A DNA stretch of 6,191 nucleotides, from assembly GCA_905235765.1 (NCBI GenBank), contig CAJOMM010000024.1, positions 1 to 6,191 on the forward strand. Direction: 5' to 3'. Below the pieces are notes generated by a model. The model did not search any database. It saw nothing but the letters and a program-made list of their open reading frames with translations, and was not told where the DNA came from. Position 1 is the stretch's first letter. Every line of letters begins with the position of its first letter. The translations under genes and the position numbers were made by a program. Shown here in pieces: positions 1 through 5,774 of the stretch. Source of the DNA: an uncultured Clostridia bacterium (GTDB lineage: Bacteria > Bacillota > Clostridia > Christensenellales > Borkfalkiaceae).

Positions 1-2
1 CT

Positions 3-89
3 CCCGCAAATTTATGGGAAATTTTCCTGATAGGAATTCCTGCTCAAGGCGTTGCGATATTCTGGTTGTTATATAAAAGAGTTAAATAA
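3..89 (+). CDS. C-terminal end of a possible membrane protein (partial)
   Basis: An open frame enters from the left edge and ends at TAA (87-89). The 28 visible codons read roughly PANLWEIFLIGIP, then AQGVAIFWLLYKRVK. That is a hydrophobic stretch of about 20 residues closed by a short basic tail, the usual look of a last transmembrane helix followed by cytoplasmic positive charges. The family cannot be recognised from so little; a transporter or flippase tail would fit. The gene would run toward the tRNA-Ser gene, and the bidirectional terminator at 253-283 could end both. It could also be a chance open frame, because 87 nt is short. Confidence 0.4.
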   Translation, partial: PANLWEIFLIGIPAQGVAIFWLLYKRVK

Positions 90-174
90 ATTTATATTAC
101 ATGGCTCTCAAAAATTGCAAAGCAAAATTTTTGGAAAGAAGGAGTGGCACACTGAAAAGTTCTTGTTCTTTTGC

Positions 175-207
175 AAAATAAAAGAGCAAGACCAAAAAGT
201 CTTGCTC
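175..207 (-). terminator. Rho-independent terminator-like hairpin, distal to tRNA-Ser
   Basis: A perfect 9-bp stem (GAGCAAGAC at 184-192 with GTCTTGCTC at 199-207) has a 6-nt loop. On the minus strand it is followed by TTTTATTTT (183 down to 175), so it reads as an intrinsic terminator for leftward transcription. It is the second such hairpin after tRNA-Ser and sits just beyond a tRNA 3'-end-like remnant (213-233). It may once have served a now-lost tRNA gene. A nearby T-rich segment (about 163-174) could pair with 180-191 with one mismatch, giving an alternative fold. Confidence 0.6.
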
Positions 208-212
208 CGACT

Positions 213-233
213 TGGCGGAGATTTTCGAATCCC
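213..233 (-). pseudogene. Possible tRNA 3'-end remnant
   Basis: Read on the minus strand, this segment holds GGGATTCGAAA (a T-loop-like core) followed by ATCTCCGCCA. The real tRNA-Ser at 285-373 has GGTTCGAATCC and ends CTCCGCCA. The final CTCCGCCA is shared. The distance from TTCGAA to CCA is about 6 nt shorter than in the intact gene, so the T stem and acceptor end look deleted. With the terminator-like hairpin directly downstream, the arrangement mimics that of the intact gene. The match is short and could be chance. Confidence 0.35.
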
Positions 234-252
234 ACTTTCTGTATTTTACACG

Positions 253-283
253 AAAAAAGACACCTATCAAGGTGTCATTTTTT
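253..283. terminator. Bidirectional Rho-independent terminator after tRNA-Ser
   Basis: A 7-bp perfect stem (GACACCT at 259-265, AGGTGTC at 270-276) with a 4-nt loop is flanked by six A on the left (253-258) and six T on the right (278-283). It therefore provides a U-tract in either direction. On the minus strand it lies 2 nt past the encoded CCA of tRNA-Ser and is the obvious end of that transcript. On the plus strand it can stop transcription from the gene fragment at the left edge. Confidence 0.8.
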
Positions 284-284
284 G

Positions 285-373
285 TGGCGGAGGCTGAGGG
301 ATTCGAACCCCCGTGGGCTTGCACCCAAACGGTTTTCAAGACCGCCTCGTTATGACCGCTTCGATAAGCCTCC
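285..373 (-). tRNA. tRNA-Ser (anticodon UGA)
   Basis: The minus-strand sequence folds as a class II tRNA. The acceptor GGAGGCT (373-367) pairs with AGCCTCC, followed by discriminator G and an encoded CCA (287-285). The D arm is TCG/CGA around AAGCGGTCATAA. The anticodon stem GCGGT/ACCGT encloses loop CTTGAAA with anticodon TGA (338-336). There is a long variable arm (TGGG/CCCA) and a T arm with TTCGAAT. The long variable arm and TGA anticodon identify the serine tRNA reading UCA. It lies downstream of comEB on the same strand and is followed at once by a terminator. Its 5' portion is repeated upstream (354-496), which is unusual. Confidence 0.96.
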
Positions 374-496
374 GTATCTTAAATATTAAATTGTATTAAC
401 TTAACGCCGCGTTTGACTGCTTCGATAAGCCTCCGTATCTTAAATATTAAATTGTATTAACTTGACGTCGCGTTTGACCGCTTCGATAAGCATCCG
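354..496 (-). repeat. 61-bp tandem repeat carrying 5' fragments of tRNA-Ser
   Basis: Two full copies (354-414 and 415-475) differ at 3 of 61 positions. A third, partial copy (476-496, 21 nt) differs from copy 1 at one position. Each unit holds the start of the tRNA read on the minus strand: the acceptor 5' strand GGAGGCT (GGATGCT in the third) and the D arm, with about 40 bp of AT-rich DNA between. The upstream copies (about 405-434 and 466-495) also keep weak similarity to the anticodon-stem start (AACGCGGCG against AACGAGGCGG). They look like two decayed 5' tRNA pseudo-halves in tandem before the intact gene. None keeps the anticodon. Confidence 0.85.
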
Positions 497-525
497 TTCT
501 TGCCGCTAATCAGAACGGCAAGAAC
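496..525. other. Perfect 10-bp inverted repeat at the repeat-array boundary
   Basis: GTTCTTGCCG (496-505) and CGGCAAGAAC (516-525) are exact inverted copies around a 10-nt loop. No U-tract follows directly on the minus strand, so it is a poor intrinsic terminator for comEB. It starts where the third tRNA-fragment copy ends, and its right arm directly abuts the -10 box of the promoter at 527-555. It could be an operator, a weak terminator or a leftover of an insertion; the sequence does not decide. Confidence 0.5.
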
Positions 526-526
526 T

Positions 527-555
527 ATAATATAATATTTTTCAGAGTTTTGCAA
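527..555 (-). promoter_or_regulatory. Predicted sigma-A promoter for tRNA-Ser
   Basis: On the minus strand, TTGCAA (555-550) is separated by 17 bp from TATTAT (532-527), matching the sigma-A consensus at 4/6 and 5/6. The start point would be near 520, inside the first arm of the 496-525 hairpin. The leader before mature tRNA-Ser would then be about 147 nt and contain both decayed tRNA 5' fragments. I found no better promoter closer to the tRNA: inside the repeat unit TACAAT is a fair -10 but lacks a -35. Readthrough from comEB is another possibility. Confidence 0.5.
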
Positions 556-571
556 GCGTTTTAACCACTTT

Positions 572-1024
572 TTATAAATCTTCGTACTTTACTATTTCTA
601 CGTCCGATTGCGAAAATAATTCCATCGCGAAAGCGTCCGGATATCCGTTCTTATAAACGACTTTCTTTATCCCCGAATTCAAAATCATCCTCGTACAGAT
701 CACGCAAGGCTGATGAGTTACGTACATGGTTGCGCCCTCTAAACTTATGCCGAATTTTGCCGCTTGTATTATCGCGTTTTGTTCGGCGTGGACGGCATAA
801 CAAACTTCCTGCATGGTTCCGCTTGCGATATTTCTGACCCTTCTCAAACATTCGCCACGCTCCGCACAACTTTTGATTCCGGCAGGCGCTCCGTTATAGC
901 CGGTCGTCAATATCCTCTTATCTTTAACCACGACTGCGCCGACGTGTCTGTTCTCTTGAAAACAGCTTGACCAACCGGCTACAGTTTCCGCCATCTGCAT
1001 AAATCTTTCGTCCCACTTATTCAT
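572..1024 (-). CDS. comEB: dCMP deaminase (ComEB family)
   Basis: This 150-residue protein is a zinc-dependent cytidine/deoxycytidylate deaminase. The HAE motif (H79, A80, E81) supplies a zinc ligand and the catalytic glutamate, and PCVIC (106-110) supplies the other two ligands, C107 and C110. GYNGAP near residue 42 is typical of dCMP deaminases rather than free-base or tRNA deaminases. By family knowledge it converts dCMP to dUMP in the cytosol, feeding thymidylate synthesis; the Bacillus name ComEB reflects operon context, not a proven role in DNA uptake. The length is normal. The start is supported by AGGGGA (1039-1034) 9 nt before ATG, overlapping the nrdR stop codon. It follows nrdR by 13 nt, so the two are surely co-transcribed and share a dNTP-supply theme. 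No clear terminator follows. Confidence 0.95.
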   Translation of the reverse strand: MNKWDERFMQMAETVAGWSSCFQENRHVGAVVVKDKRILTTGYNGAPAGIKSCAERGECLRRVRNIASGTMQEVCYAVHAEQNAIIQAAKFGISLEGATMYVTHQPCVICTRMILNSGIKKVVYKNGYPDAFAMELFSQSDVEIVKYEDL

Positions 1025-1037
1025 AAGTAATCGTCCC

Positions 1038-1502
1038 CTATTTCTTTTTATCTTTATTTACAAATTTTTCCAATTCCTTAATAAAAGAAGTGCTGTCCGT
1101 AAAAGAGCGATAAACGGAAGCGAACCTGACATATGCCACTTCGTCAATATCCTTTAACCCTTCACAAACCATTTCACCTATTTCCTTGCTCGGTATTTCC
1201 TGCAATAAAGAATTATATATCTTCTTTTGAATATCGTCTACGAGCTTGTCTATTGCCGAGGCTGGAACAGGCCGTTTTTCGCAAGCCTTGATAATTCCTC
1301 TCTTTATCTTTTCAGGGTCAAACGCCTGTCTTGCGCCGTCGGATTTTATTACGAAAATCGGGGTGTTTTCCACCGTTTCGTAAGTGGTAAATCTTTTACC
1401 GCAATTCACGCATTCCCTGCGGCGACGAATAATAGTTCCGTCTTCGGTTGACCTTGAATCTATTACCTTGCTGTCGATACAGCCGCAATACATACATTTC
1501 AT
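1038..1502 (-). CDS. nrdR: Transcriptional repressor NrdR
   Basis: This 154-residue protein matches NrdR in length and order of parts. An N-terminal zinc ribbon has C3 and C6 paired with C31 and C34, with the basic RRRREC block and RFTTYE beside it. An ATP-cone domain then runs from about residue 47 to 137 and ends in YVRFASVYRSF. By family knowledge NrdR senses dATP/ATP through the cone and represses ribonucleotide reductase genes by binding paired NrdR boxes. A good ribosome site (AAAGGAG, 1516-1510) lies 7 nt before ATG at 1502. It is first in a two-gene unit with comEB, which also acts on dNTP pools. The lysine-rich tail (KDKKK) is unremarkable. No ribonucleotide reductase gene is in this window, so its main targets lie elsewhere. 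I see no convincing promoter in the 50-bp divergent gap. Confidence 0.97.
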   Translation of the reverse strand: MKCMYCGCIDSKVIDSRSTEDGTIIRRRRECVNCGKRFTTYETVENTPIFVIKSDGARQAFDPEKIKRGIIKACEKRPVPASAIDKLVDDIQKKIYNSLLQEIPSKEIGEMVCEGLKDIDEVAYVRFASVYRSFTDSTSFIKELEKFVNKDKKK

Positions 1503-1552
1503 AAAATTTCTCCTTTGAGGTTAAAATTCCGTATATTACCCATACTTTCAAT

Positions 1553-1861
1553 ATGCCCTTGATTTTATATATAGTTATTGCCGTATACCTGTTAGCCGTT
1601 AATTTTTACGGCGTGCTTATGCTTAAATTCCAAAAGCAGGATCGCGAAGACGGAGACGAGGAAAATATATCGATAAGCGACGCAAAACTTTTATTTACCG
1701 CGCTACTCGGCGGAGCAATCGGTATCTTTGTTTTTATGTTTATATTCAGATACAGGCTTAAGAGCCTTTTGCTTATGGTCGCCCTGCCGGTTATCGCCGC
1801 GCTCAATATTTACGTTGTCGTAATCGCTTTTAAAAGCGGATTCGGTTTTTTAAATTTTTAG
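1553..1861 (+). CDS. Small DUF1294-like integral membrane protein
   Basis: This 102-residue protein has three predicted membrane helices, at about residues 3-24, 44-66 and 70-93. A very acidic loop (KQDREDGDEE, 28-37) sits between the first two. The pattern of YLLAVNFYG in helix 1, ALLGGAIGIFVFMFIFRY leading out of helix 2, and a third helix opening with LP resembles DUF1294 proteins (normally LLALLGGS...FRHKT). The usual DK..A and RIPE motifs after helix 1 are not kept, so this is a divergent member or only a look-alike. Function is unknown. It is divergent from nrdR and its stop overlaps the nnr stop by 4 nt, tail to tail. No ribosome site stands before ATG at 1553, and the TTG at 1559 is no better, so the start is uncertain. 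Confidence 0.75.
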   Translation: MPLILYIVIAVYLLAVNFYGVLMLKFQKQDREDGDEENISISDAKLLFTALLGGAIGIFVFMFIFRYRLKSLLLMVALPVIAALNIYVVVIAFKSGFGFLNF

Positions 1862-3291
1862 GAATCGAGAATATCCGTAACGACGGAACTTAACGAACGC
1901 AACAGATCCATAGCCGTAACGGTAAACGTATTGCCGTGTTCTTTTTCCGCCGACTCTCCGGCTGTTCCGAAAATATACGTCGCCGCCGCCGAAGAAAAGG
2001 CTACCTCTTCTCCTTTACATAAAATTCCCGTTAAAAGTCCCGATAAAACGTCGCCGCTGCCGGCTTTCGCCATACAAGGGCTACCCTTTATATTTATATA
2101 TACGTTTTCGCCGTCGGTAATTATAGTCGTCGCACTTTTTAACACGAGCGTTACGCCGTAACTCTTGGCAAAAGTCTCGGCGGCAGAAACGCCCTCTTTT
2201 AACACCTGCTGTTTACTCTTTCCCGTAAGTCTGCAAAACTCGCCTACGTGCGGAGTTAAAACCACCTCGCAATCTCTTTTTTCTCTTAAAACGTCCGCTC
2301 CGAAAAGGTGTAGGGCGTTTAAGCCGTCAGCGTCTATAATCAGTCTTCCCCGATAATTTTTCAGTAAGAAAACGACGAGTTTATAAACCTCTTCCGTGGC
2401 GCCCATCCCCATACCTACCGATAAAGCGTCGTACTTCAAAAGCGGAAGGACGCTATCTTCGTCGAAAACAAAGTTGTTTCCGTCATCTTTAAGTATGGTT
2501 ACCGTACACTCCGGCGCAACGCCGGCTATTGCCGGAAAAACGCACCCGGGTACCGCGATATTGGAATATCCCAATCCGGTTTTAAACGCCGCAAGCGCCG
2601 AATACGCTAAAACCGCGCTGCCCGAAAAACTTTTACTTCCGCCTATTACAGCCGCCTTTTTGAAACTTCCCTTATTAACGTTCCTTAAAGGCTTACGGAA
2701 AAGCCGTTTTACGTCTTCGCCATCTAAAATCAGCGGAGTTTTTTGAGGCTCCCCGATTCCGATATCGACGACTATGGTTTCTCCGCTTTTATCTATCCCG
2801 TCGCAAAGAAAATGCCCGAGTTTAAAGTTCTGTATCGCAACGGTAAGATCGGCTTTTACGCATCTTCCGACCACCGTGCCGTTATCTGCGGAAAGTCCGC
2901 TCGCTATATCGCAGGCGACGACAAACGCTCCGCAATCGTTTATATAATCTATCGCCGCAGCGTATTCGCCTTCCGGCTCCCTGTTTAACCCTGTGCCGAA
3001 AATACAGTCGACGACAATATCGAACTTTTCTTCGGGAAGGTGAAAAACGTCCGCAAGAGAAACGGAAAAATTTTCGTTTAAGGATAACGCTTGGAAAATA
3101 ACGCGCCCGTCCGCGCCGTTATTGCCTTTTCCGACTATCACTAAAACTTTTCCGCCCGAAAACCTATCCGTTATCGCTTTCGCGACGGCGTTTCCGGCTC
3201 TTACCACTAAGTCGGAAGAAGATATTCCCTGCAAAAGCAAAGCGGAATTTTCTGCGCCGCGCATTTGTTCGGTGGACAATACTCTTTTCAT
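1858..3291 (-). CDS. nnr: Bifunctional NAD(P)H-hydrate epimerase / ADP-dependent NAD(P)H-hydrate dehydratase
   Basis: This 477-residue fusion repairs hydrated NADH and NADPH. Residues 1 to about 205 are the YjeF_N epimerase domain, with GKGNNGADG (54-62) and DIASGLSAD (128-136), which interconverts R- and S-NAD(P)HX. Residues from about 207 to 470 are the ribokinase-fold dehydratase, with KGSFKKAAVIGGSKSFSG (208-224), DADGLNAL (320-327), LTPHVGEF (345-352) and the phosphate-binding GSGDVLSG (411-418) containing D414. The dehydratase uses ADP (ATP in eukaryotes) to restore S-NAD(P)HX to NAD(P)H. The length is normal for the fusion. Small departures are NNGAD where NNGGD is usual, and LKSATTI where LKGA is usual. 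It is last in the tyrS operon; its ATG shares one base with the recX stop (TAATG), with GGAG about 10 nt upstream inside recX. Confidence 0.95.
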   Translation of the reverse strand: MKRVLSTEQMRGAENSALLLQGISSSDLVVRAGNAVAKAITDRFSGGKVLVIVGKGNNGADGRVIFQALSLNENFSVSLADVFHLPEEKFDIVVDCIFGTGLNREPEGEYAAAIDYINDCGAFVVACDIASGLSADNGTVVGRCVKADLTVAIQNFKLGHFLCDGIDKSGETIVVDIGIGEPQKTPLILDGEDVKRLFRKPLRNVNKGSFKKAAVIGGSKSFSGSAVLAYSALAAFKTGLGYSNIAVPGCVFPAIAGVAPECTVTILKDDGNNFVFDEDSVLPLLKYDALSVGMGMGATEEVYKLVVFLLKNYRGRLIIDADGLNALHLFGADVLREKRDCEVVLTPHVGEFCRLTGKSKQQVLKEGVSAAETFAKSYGVTLVLKSATTIITDGENVYINIKGSPCMAKAGSGDVLSGLLTGILCKGEEVAFSSAAATYIFGTAGESAEKEHGNTFTVTAMDLLRSLSSVVTDILDS

Positions 3292-3905
3292 TAATCCTGT
3301 TCTCCGAAATCCGAAACGGCGTTTTTTGCGGTCTCGAAATCGAATCCTTTCCCTACGAGATATTTATATGCTTTATAAACGTTTTCTTTGGTGATTTCTT
3401 TATTTCTAAGATACTTTGCGGCAAGGTTTTTCGCGTTCTCTTCTTCGTCTATCTCCGCTAGTGAATACGCTTCTTCGACGTCTTCCTTTTTTACGCCTTT
3501 CATCATAAGCTTATAAGCCATAAGGCGTTTACCCTGCGTTTTCGCCGTGCTTTCCATAAACCGTCTGGAATATTCTTTGTCGTCTATATAAGCATATTCT
3601 TTGAGTTTATCTATGCAATACCAAACCGTCTCTTCGGAATAGCCTTTGGATAAAAGATATTCTTTGACCTGTTTTTTAGTTTTAAGCGACTTGGCGCAAT
3701 AATCAGCCGCCTTCGCTATCGCCTGACTTCTCTCCGATTGAGCAAGCACTTCGGCAAGCTTATCAGGTTCTATTTCCATTTTGGGTTTAAGCCTAAATTT
3801 CAAAACGGTTTCCATAGAAACGCCGGCAAAAAATTCGCCGTCTATAAAAACGTTACAACGCTCTTTATTCTTTTCCTGAACGGTTATCGCGGTAATTACG
3901 GGCAT
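3291..3905 (-). CDS. recX: Regulatory protein RecX
   Basis: This 204-residue, mostly helical, basic protein is recognisable as RecX. The central three-helix repeats include LLSKGYSEETVWYCID (84-99) and LKEYAYIDDKEYSRRF (101-116), the family signature, followed by a third repeat around KGVKKEDVEEA (136-146) and a fourth near KGFDFETAKNAV (186-197). By family knowledge RecX binds RecA filaments and limits recombination and strand exchange. The length fits Gram-positive RecX proteins. Its ATG is 3 nt after the yigZ stop with no close ribosome site (GAGAGGGG lies about 18 nt away), so translation probably depends on coupling to yigZ. The window holds no recA; placement behind tyrS and yigZ is not the common arrangement beside recA. 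Confidence 0.93.
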   Translation of the reverse strand: MPVITAITVQEKNKERCNVFIDGEFFAGVSMETVLKFRLKPKMEIEPDKLAEVLAQSERSQAIAKAADYCAKSLKTKKQVKEYLLSKGYSEETVWYCIDKLKEYAYIDDKEYSRRFMESTAKTQGKRLMAYKLMMKGVKKEDVEEAYSLAEIDEEENAKNLAAKYLRNKEITKENVYKAYKYLVGKGFDFETAKNAVSDFGEQD

Positions 3906-3908
3906 AAC

Positions 3909-4526
3909 TCAAAACGGGAAGTACCCCTCTCCCTTTTCCGACACTTTTATATTGAAATCGGACTCTTTCAAAAAATTCTCAAAATTTTCTTTATCTTCGT
4001 ATTTAACGGCGCAATTCAATATTACACCGTCCCCGAATTCTTTGGATATTATTTTAGCGCGCTTAATAATGCCGACGGATAACTTCTCGTAAGTGGCGTA
4101 TGACGCTCTTACGTCGTAAACGCTCGAAAATACCATCTCGCAAATTTGCGCTTCCTTTACGGTTTCCGCCACGGCGTTGCCGTATGCCCTGACAAGCCCT
4201 CCGGCGCCGAGTTTTATTCCGCCGAAATATCTGGTAACTACCGCTATCGTCTTATATAAAGCCTTAGATTTTAACACGTTCAACATGGGCATACCGGCTG
4301 TTCCCTGAGGCTCTCCGTCGTCGGAAAATTTTTGGATAAGTCCGCTTTCGTCCGCTATATAAGCGTAGCAGTTGTGATTTGCCAAAGAGTGGCGTTTGCG
4401 TATTTCAAGAAGAAATTCTTTCGCCTCCTCTTCGTTCTCCACGCCTTTCAGGTTGCAGATAAACTTCGACCTTTCTATCGTAAAAAGGCTTTCGGTATTT
4501 CCTATTACCGTTTTGTAAGATCTCAT
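3909..4526 (-). CDS. yigZ: IMPACT/YigZ (UPF0029) family protein
   Basis: This 205-residue protein carries the hallmark motifs of the YigZ/YvyE group. They are RSKFI (19-23), HNCYAY (51-56), FSDDGEPQGTAGMP (67-80) and GGIKLGAGGLVRAYG (102-116). A C-terminal DUF1949-type domain follows, to about residue 195. The N-terminal domain shares its fold with eukaryotic IMPACT, a regulator of Gcn2 signalling. The bacterial role is unsettled, with suggestions of nucleic-acid binding based on ribosomal-protein-like domains. Its start overlaps the tyrS stop in an ATGA arrangement (4523-4526), and no ribosome site stands near it, which points to translational coupling behind tyrosyl-tRNA synthetase. The length is normal for the family and no key motif is missing. 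Confidence 0.93.
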   Translation of the reverse strand: MRSYKTVIGNTESLFTIERSKFICNLKGVENEEEAKEFLLEIRKRHSLANHNCYAYIADESGLIQKFSDDGEPQGTAGMPMLNVLKSKALYKTIAVVTRYFGGIKLGAGGLVRAYGNAVAETVKEAQICEMVFSSVYDVRASYATYEKLSVGIIKRAKIISKEFGDGVILNCAVKYEDKENFENFLKESDFNIKVSEKGEGYFPF

Positions 4527-5737
4527 TTGACTTTTATCTTAATGTGAACCTTTTTGCCTTTATGAAGAATAAATTCGCCGTTTTCTTTAAGGTCTTTCGG
4601 AATTTCGCCGAAGGCGTCTTTAACCTTTTCTTCGTTTAGGGAAACGCCGCCGCCTTCTATAAGCCTTTTAGCCTCGCCCTTGGATTTTGCCTGACCTACG
4701 GCGACCAAAAGATCCGCTACGGAATTTACTTCCGCAGACACCTCTTTTGTTGGCATATCCGCCTCGCTGCCGCCGCCGAAAGCGGCGCGCGCCTGCCTTT
4801 GCGCCTCCAACGCCTTCTCTTCGCCGTGAACAAGCTTGGTTACTTCAAACGCAAGCCTTTCCTTTGCGGCGTTCATACGCTCGTCGTTATATTTCGTGAG
4901 TTCTTTTATTTCTTCCATATCCATAAAAGTCAGAAGGCGCATACACTCTTCCACCTTTACGTCTTCCACGTTGCGGAAATACTGGTAAAAATCGTAAACG
5001 GAACACTTGTCTTCGTCCAGCCATAAAGCGCCCTTCTGCGTCTTGCCCATTTTCTTTCCTTCGCTGTTAAGCAACAGCGTGCACGTAAGACAAAACGCGC
5101 TCTTTTGTTCTTTTCTGCGTATAAGGTCCACGCCTGCAAGCATATTCGACCATTGGTCGTCTCCGCCCACTTCGAGTTTACAGCCGTATTCCCTATTTAA
5201 ATACAAAAAGTCGTACCCCTGCATTAGCATGTAGTTAAACTCGAGGAAGGTAAGGCCTTTTTCCATCCTTTGCTTAAAACACTCCGCCGTAAGCATTTTG
5301 TTAACGGAAAAATACACGCCGATATCCCTTAAAAAATCTACGTAGTTAAGATTTAACAGCCAGTCGGCGTTGTTGGCGACTATCGCGGCGTTTTCGCCTT
5401 CGAATCTTATAAACCTCGACATCTGCTTTTTGAAACACTCTATATTGTGGTTTATAGTCTCTTTGGTGAGCATTTTCCGCATATCGCTTCTTCCCGAAGG
5501 ATCGCCTATCATCCCCGTACCGCCGCCGAACAGCGCAATCGGTCTGTGCCCGAATTTCTGCATCCAAGCCATTGCCATTATCGGAATATAGTGTCCTATA
5601 TGCAAACTGTCGGCAGTAGGATCGAACCCGACGTAAAACGGAACGCTCTCTGTTTCCAACATTTGATAAAGTTCGTCTTCGTAAATAGTCTGTTTTATAA
5701 ATCCGCGTTCTCTCAATACGTCCAATACGTTAGCCAT
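4523..5737 (-). CDS. tyrS: Tyrosyl-tRNA synthetase
   Basis: This 404-residue class I synthetase charges tRNA-Tyr. The Rossmann catalytic domain carries HIGH (46-49), GGTGMIGDPSGRSDMR (72-87), YMLMQGYDFL (169-178), GGDDQWSN (191-198) and the KMSKS loop in the form KMGKT (229-233). An anticodon-binding helical domain follows, and the C-terminus (about 341-404) is an S4-type RNA-binding domain. The length is normal. I place the start at ATG 5737 because GAGGAG (5749-5744) stands 6 nt before it and MANVLDVL begins like other TyrRS proteins. An in-frame ATG at 5803 would lie inside the promoter -35 box and add a 22-residue tail of low complexity. It is first in the operon with yigZ, recX and nnr. 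The short leader leaves no room for a T-box. Confidence 0.97.
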   Translation of the reverse strand: MANVLDVLRERGFIKQTIYEDELYQMLETESVPFYVGFDPTADSLHIGHYIPIMAMAWMQKFGHRPIALFGGGTGMIGDPSGRSDMRKMLTKETINHNIECFKKQMSRFIRFEGENAAIVANNADWLLNLNYVDFLRDIGVYFSVNKMLTAECFKQRMEKGLTFLEFNYMLMQGYDFLYLNREYGCKLEVGGDDQWSNMLAGVDLIRRKEQKSAFCLTCTLLLNSEGKKMGKTQKGALWLDEDKCSVYDFYQYFRNVEDVKVEECMRLLTFMDMEEIKELTKYNDERMNAAKERLAFEVTKLVHGEEKALEAQRQARAAFGGGSEADMPTKEVSAEVNSVADLLVAVGQAKSKGEAKRLIEGGGVSLNEEKVKDAFGEIPKDLKENGEFILHKGKKVHIKIKVK

Positions 5738-5774
5738 TGATTTCTCCTCTTTGTTCATTATAGAAATTATAATT

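Noticed and set aside
109..133. AT-rich 8-bp inverted repeat (CAAAAATT/AATTTTTG) as a terminator for the left-edge gene
   Set aside because: The stem is almost all A/T and no U-tract follows on the plus strand; the hairpin at 253-283 is a much better candidate.
52..389. Open frames of 72-81 codons on both strands across the tRNA and terminators
   Set aside because: They run through the tRNA-Ser gene and hairpins, and the reading DSNPRG is the known artefact of translating tRNA antisense. No ribosome site or family is seen.
354..496. CRISPR array
   Set aside because: There are only two and a third direct repeats of 61 bp with no unique spacers, and the unit is explained by tRNA-Ser 5' sequence.
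651..970. Alternative-frame open frames over comEB
   Set aside because: They are shadows of the deaminase gene, which has full catalytic motifs and a ribosome site.
1931..2988. Plus-strand open frames of 63-116 codons inside nnr
   Set aside because: They are antisense shadows of a clearly conserved gene, with no ribosome sites and unnatural composition.
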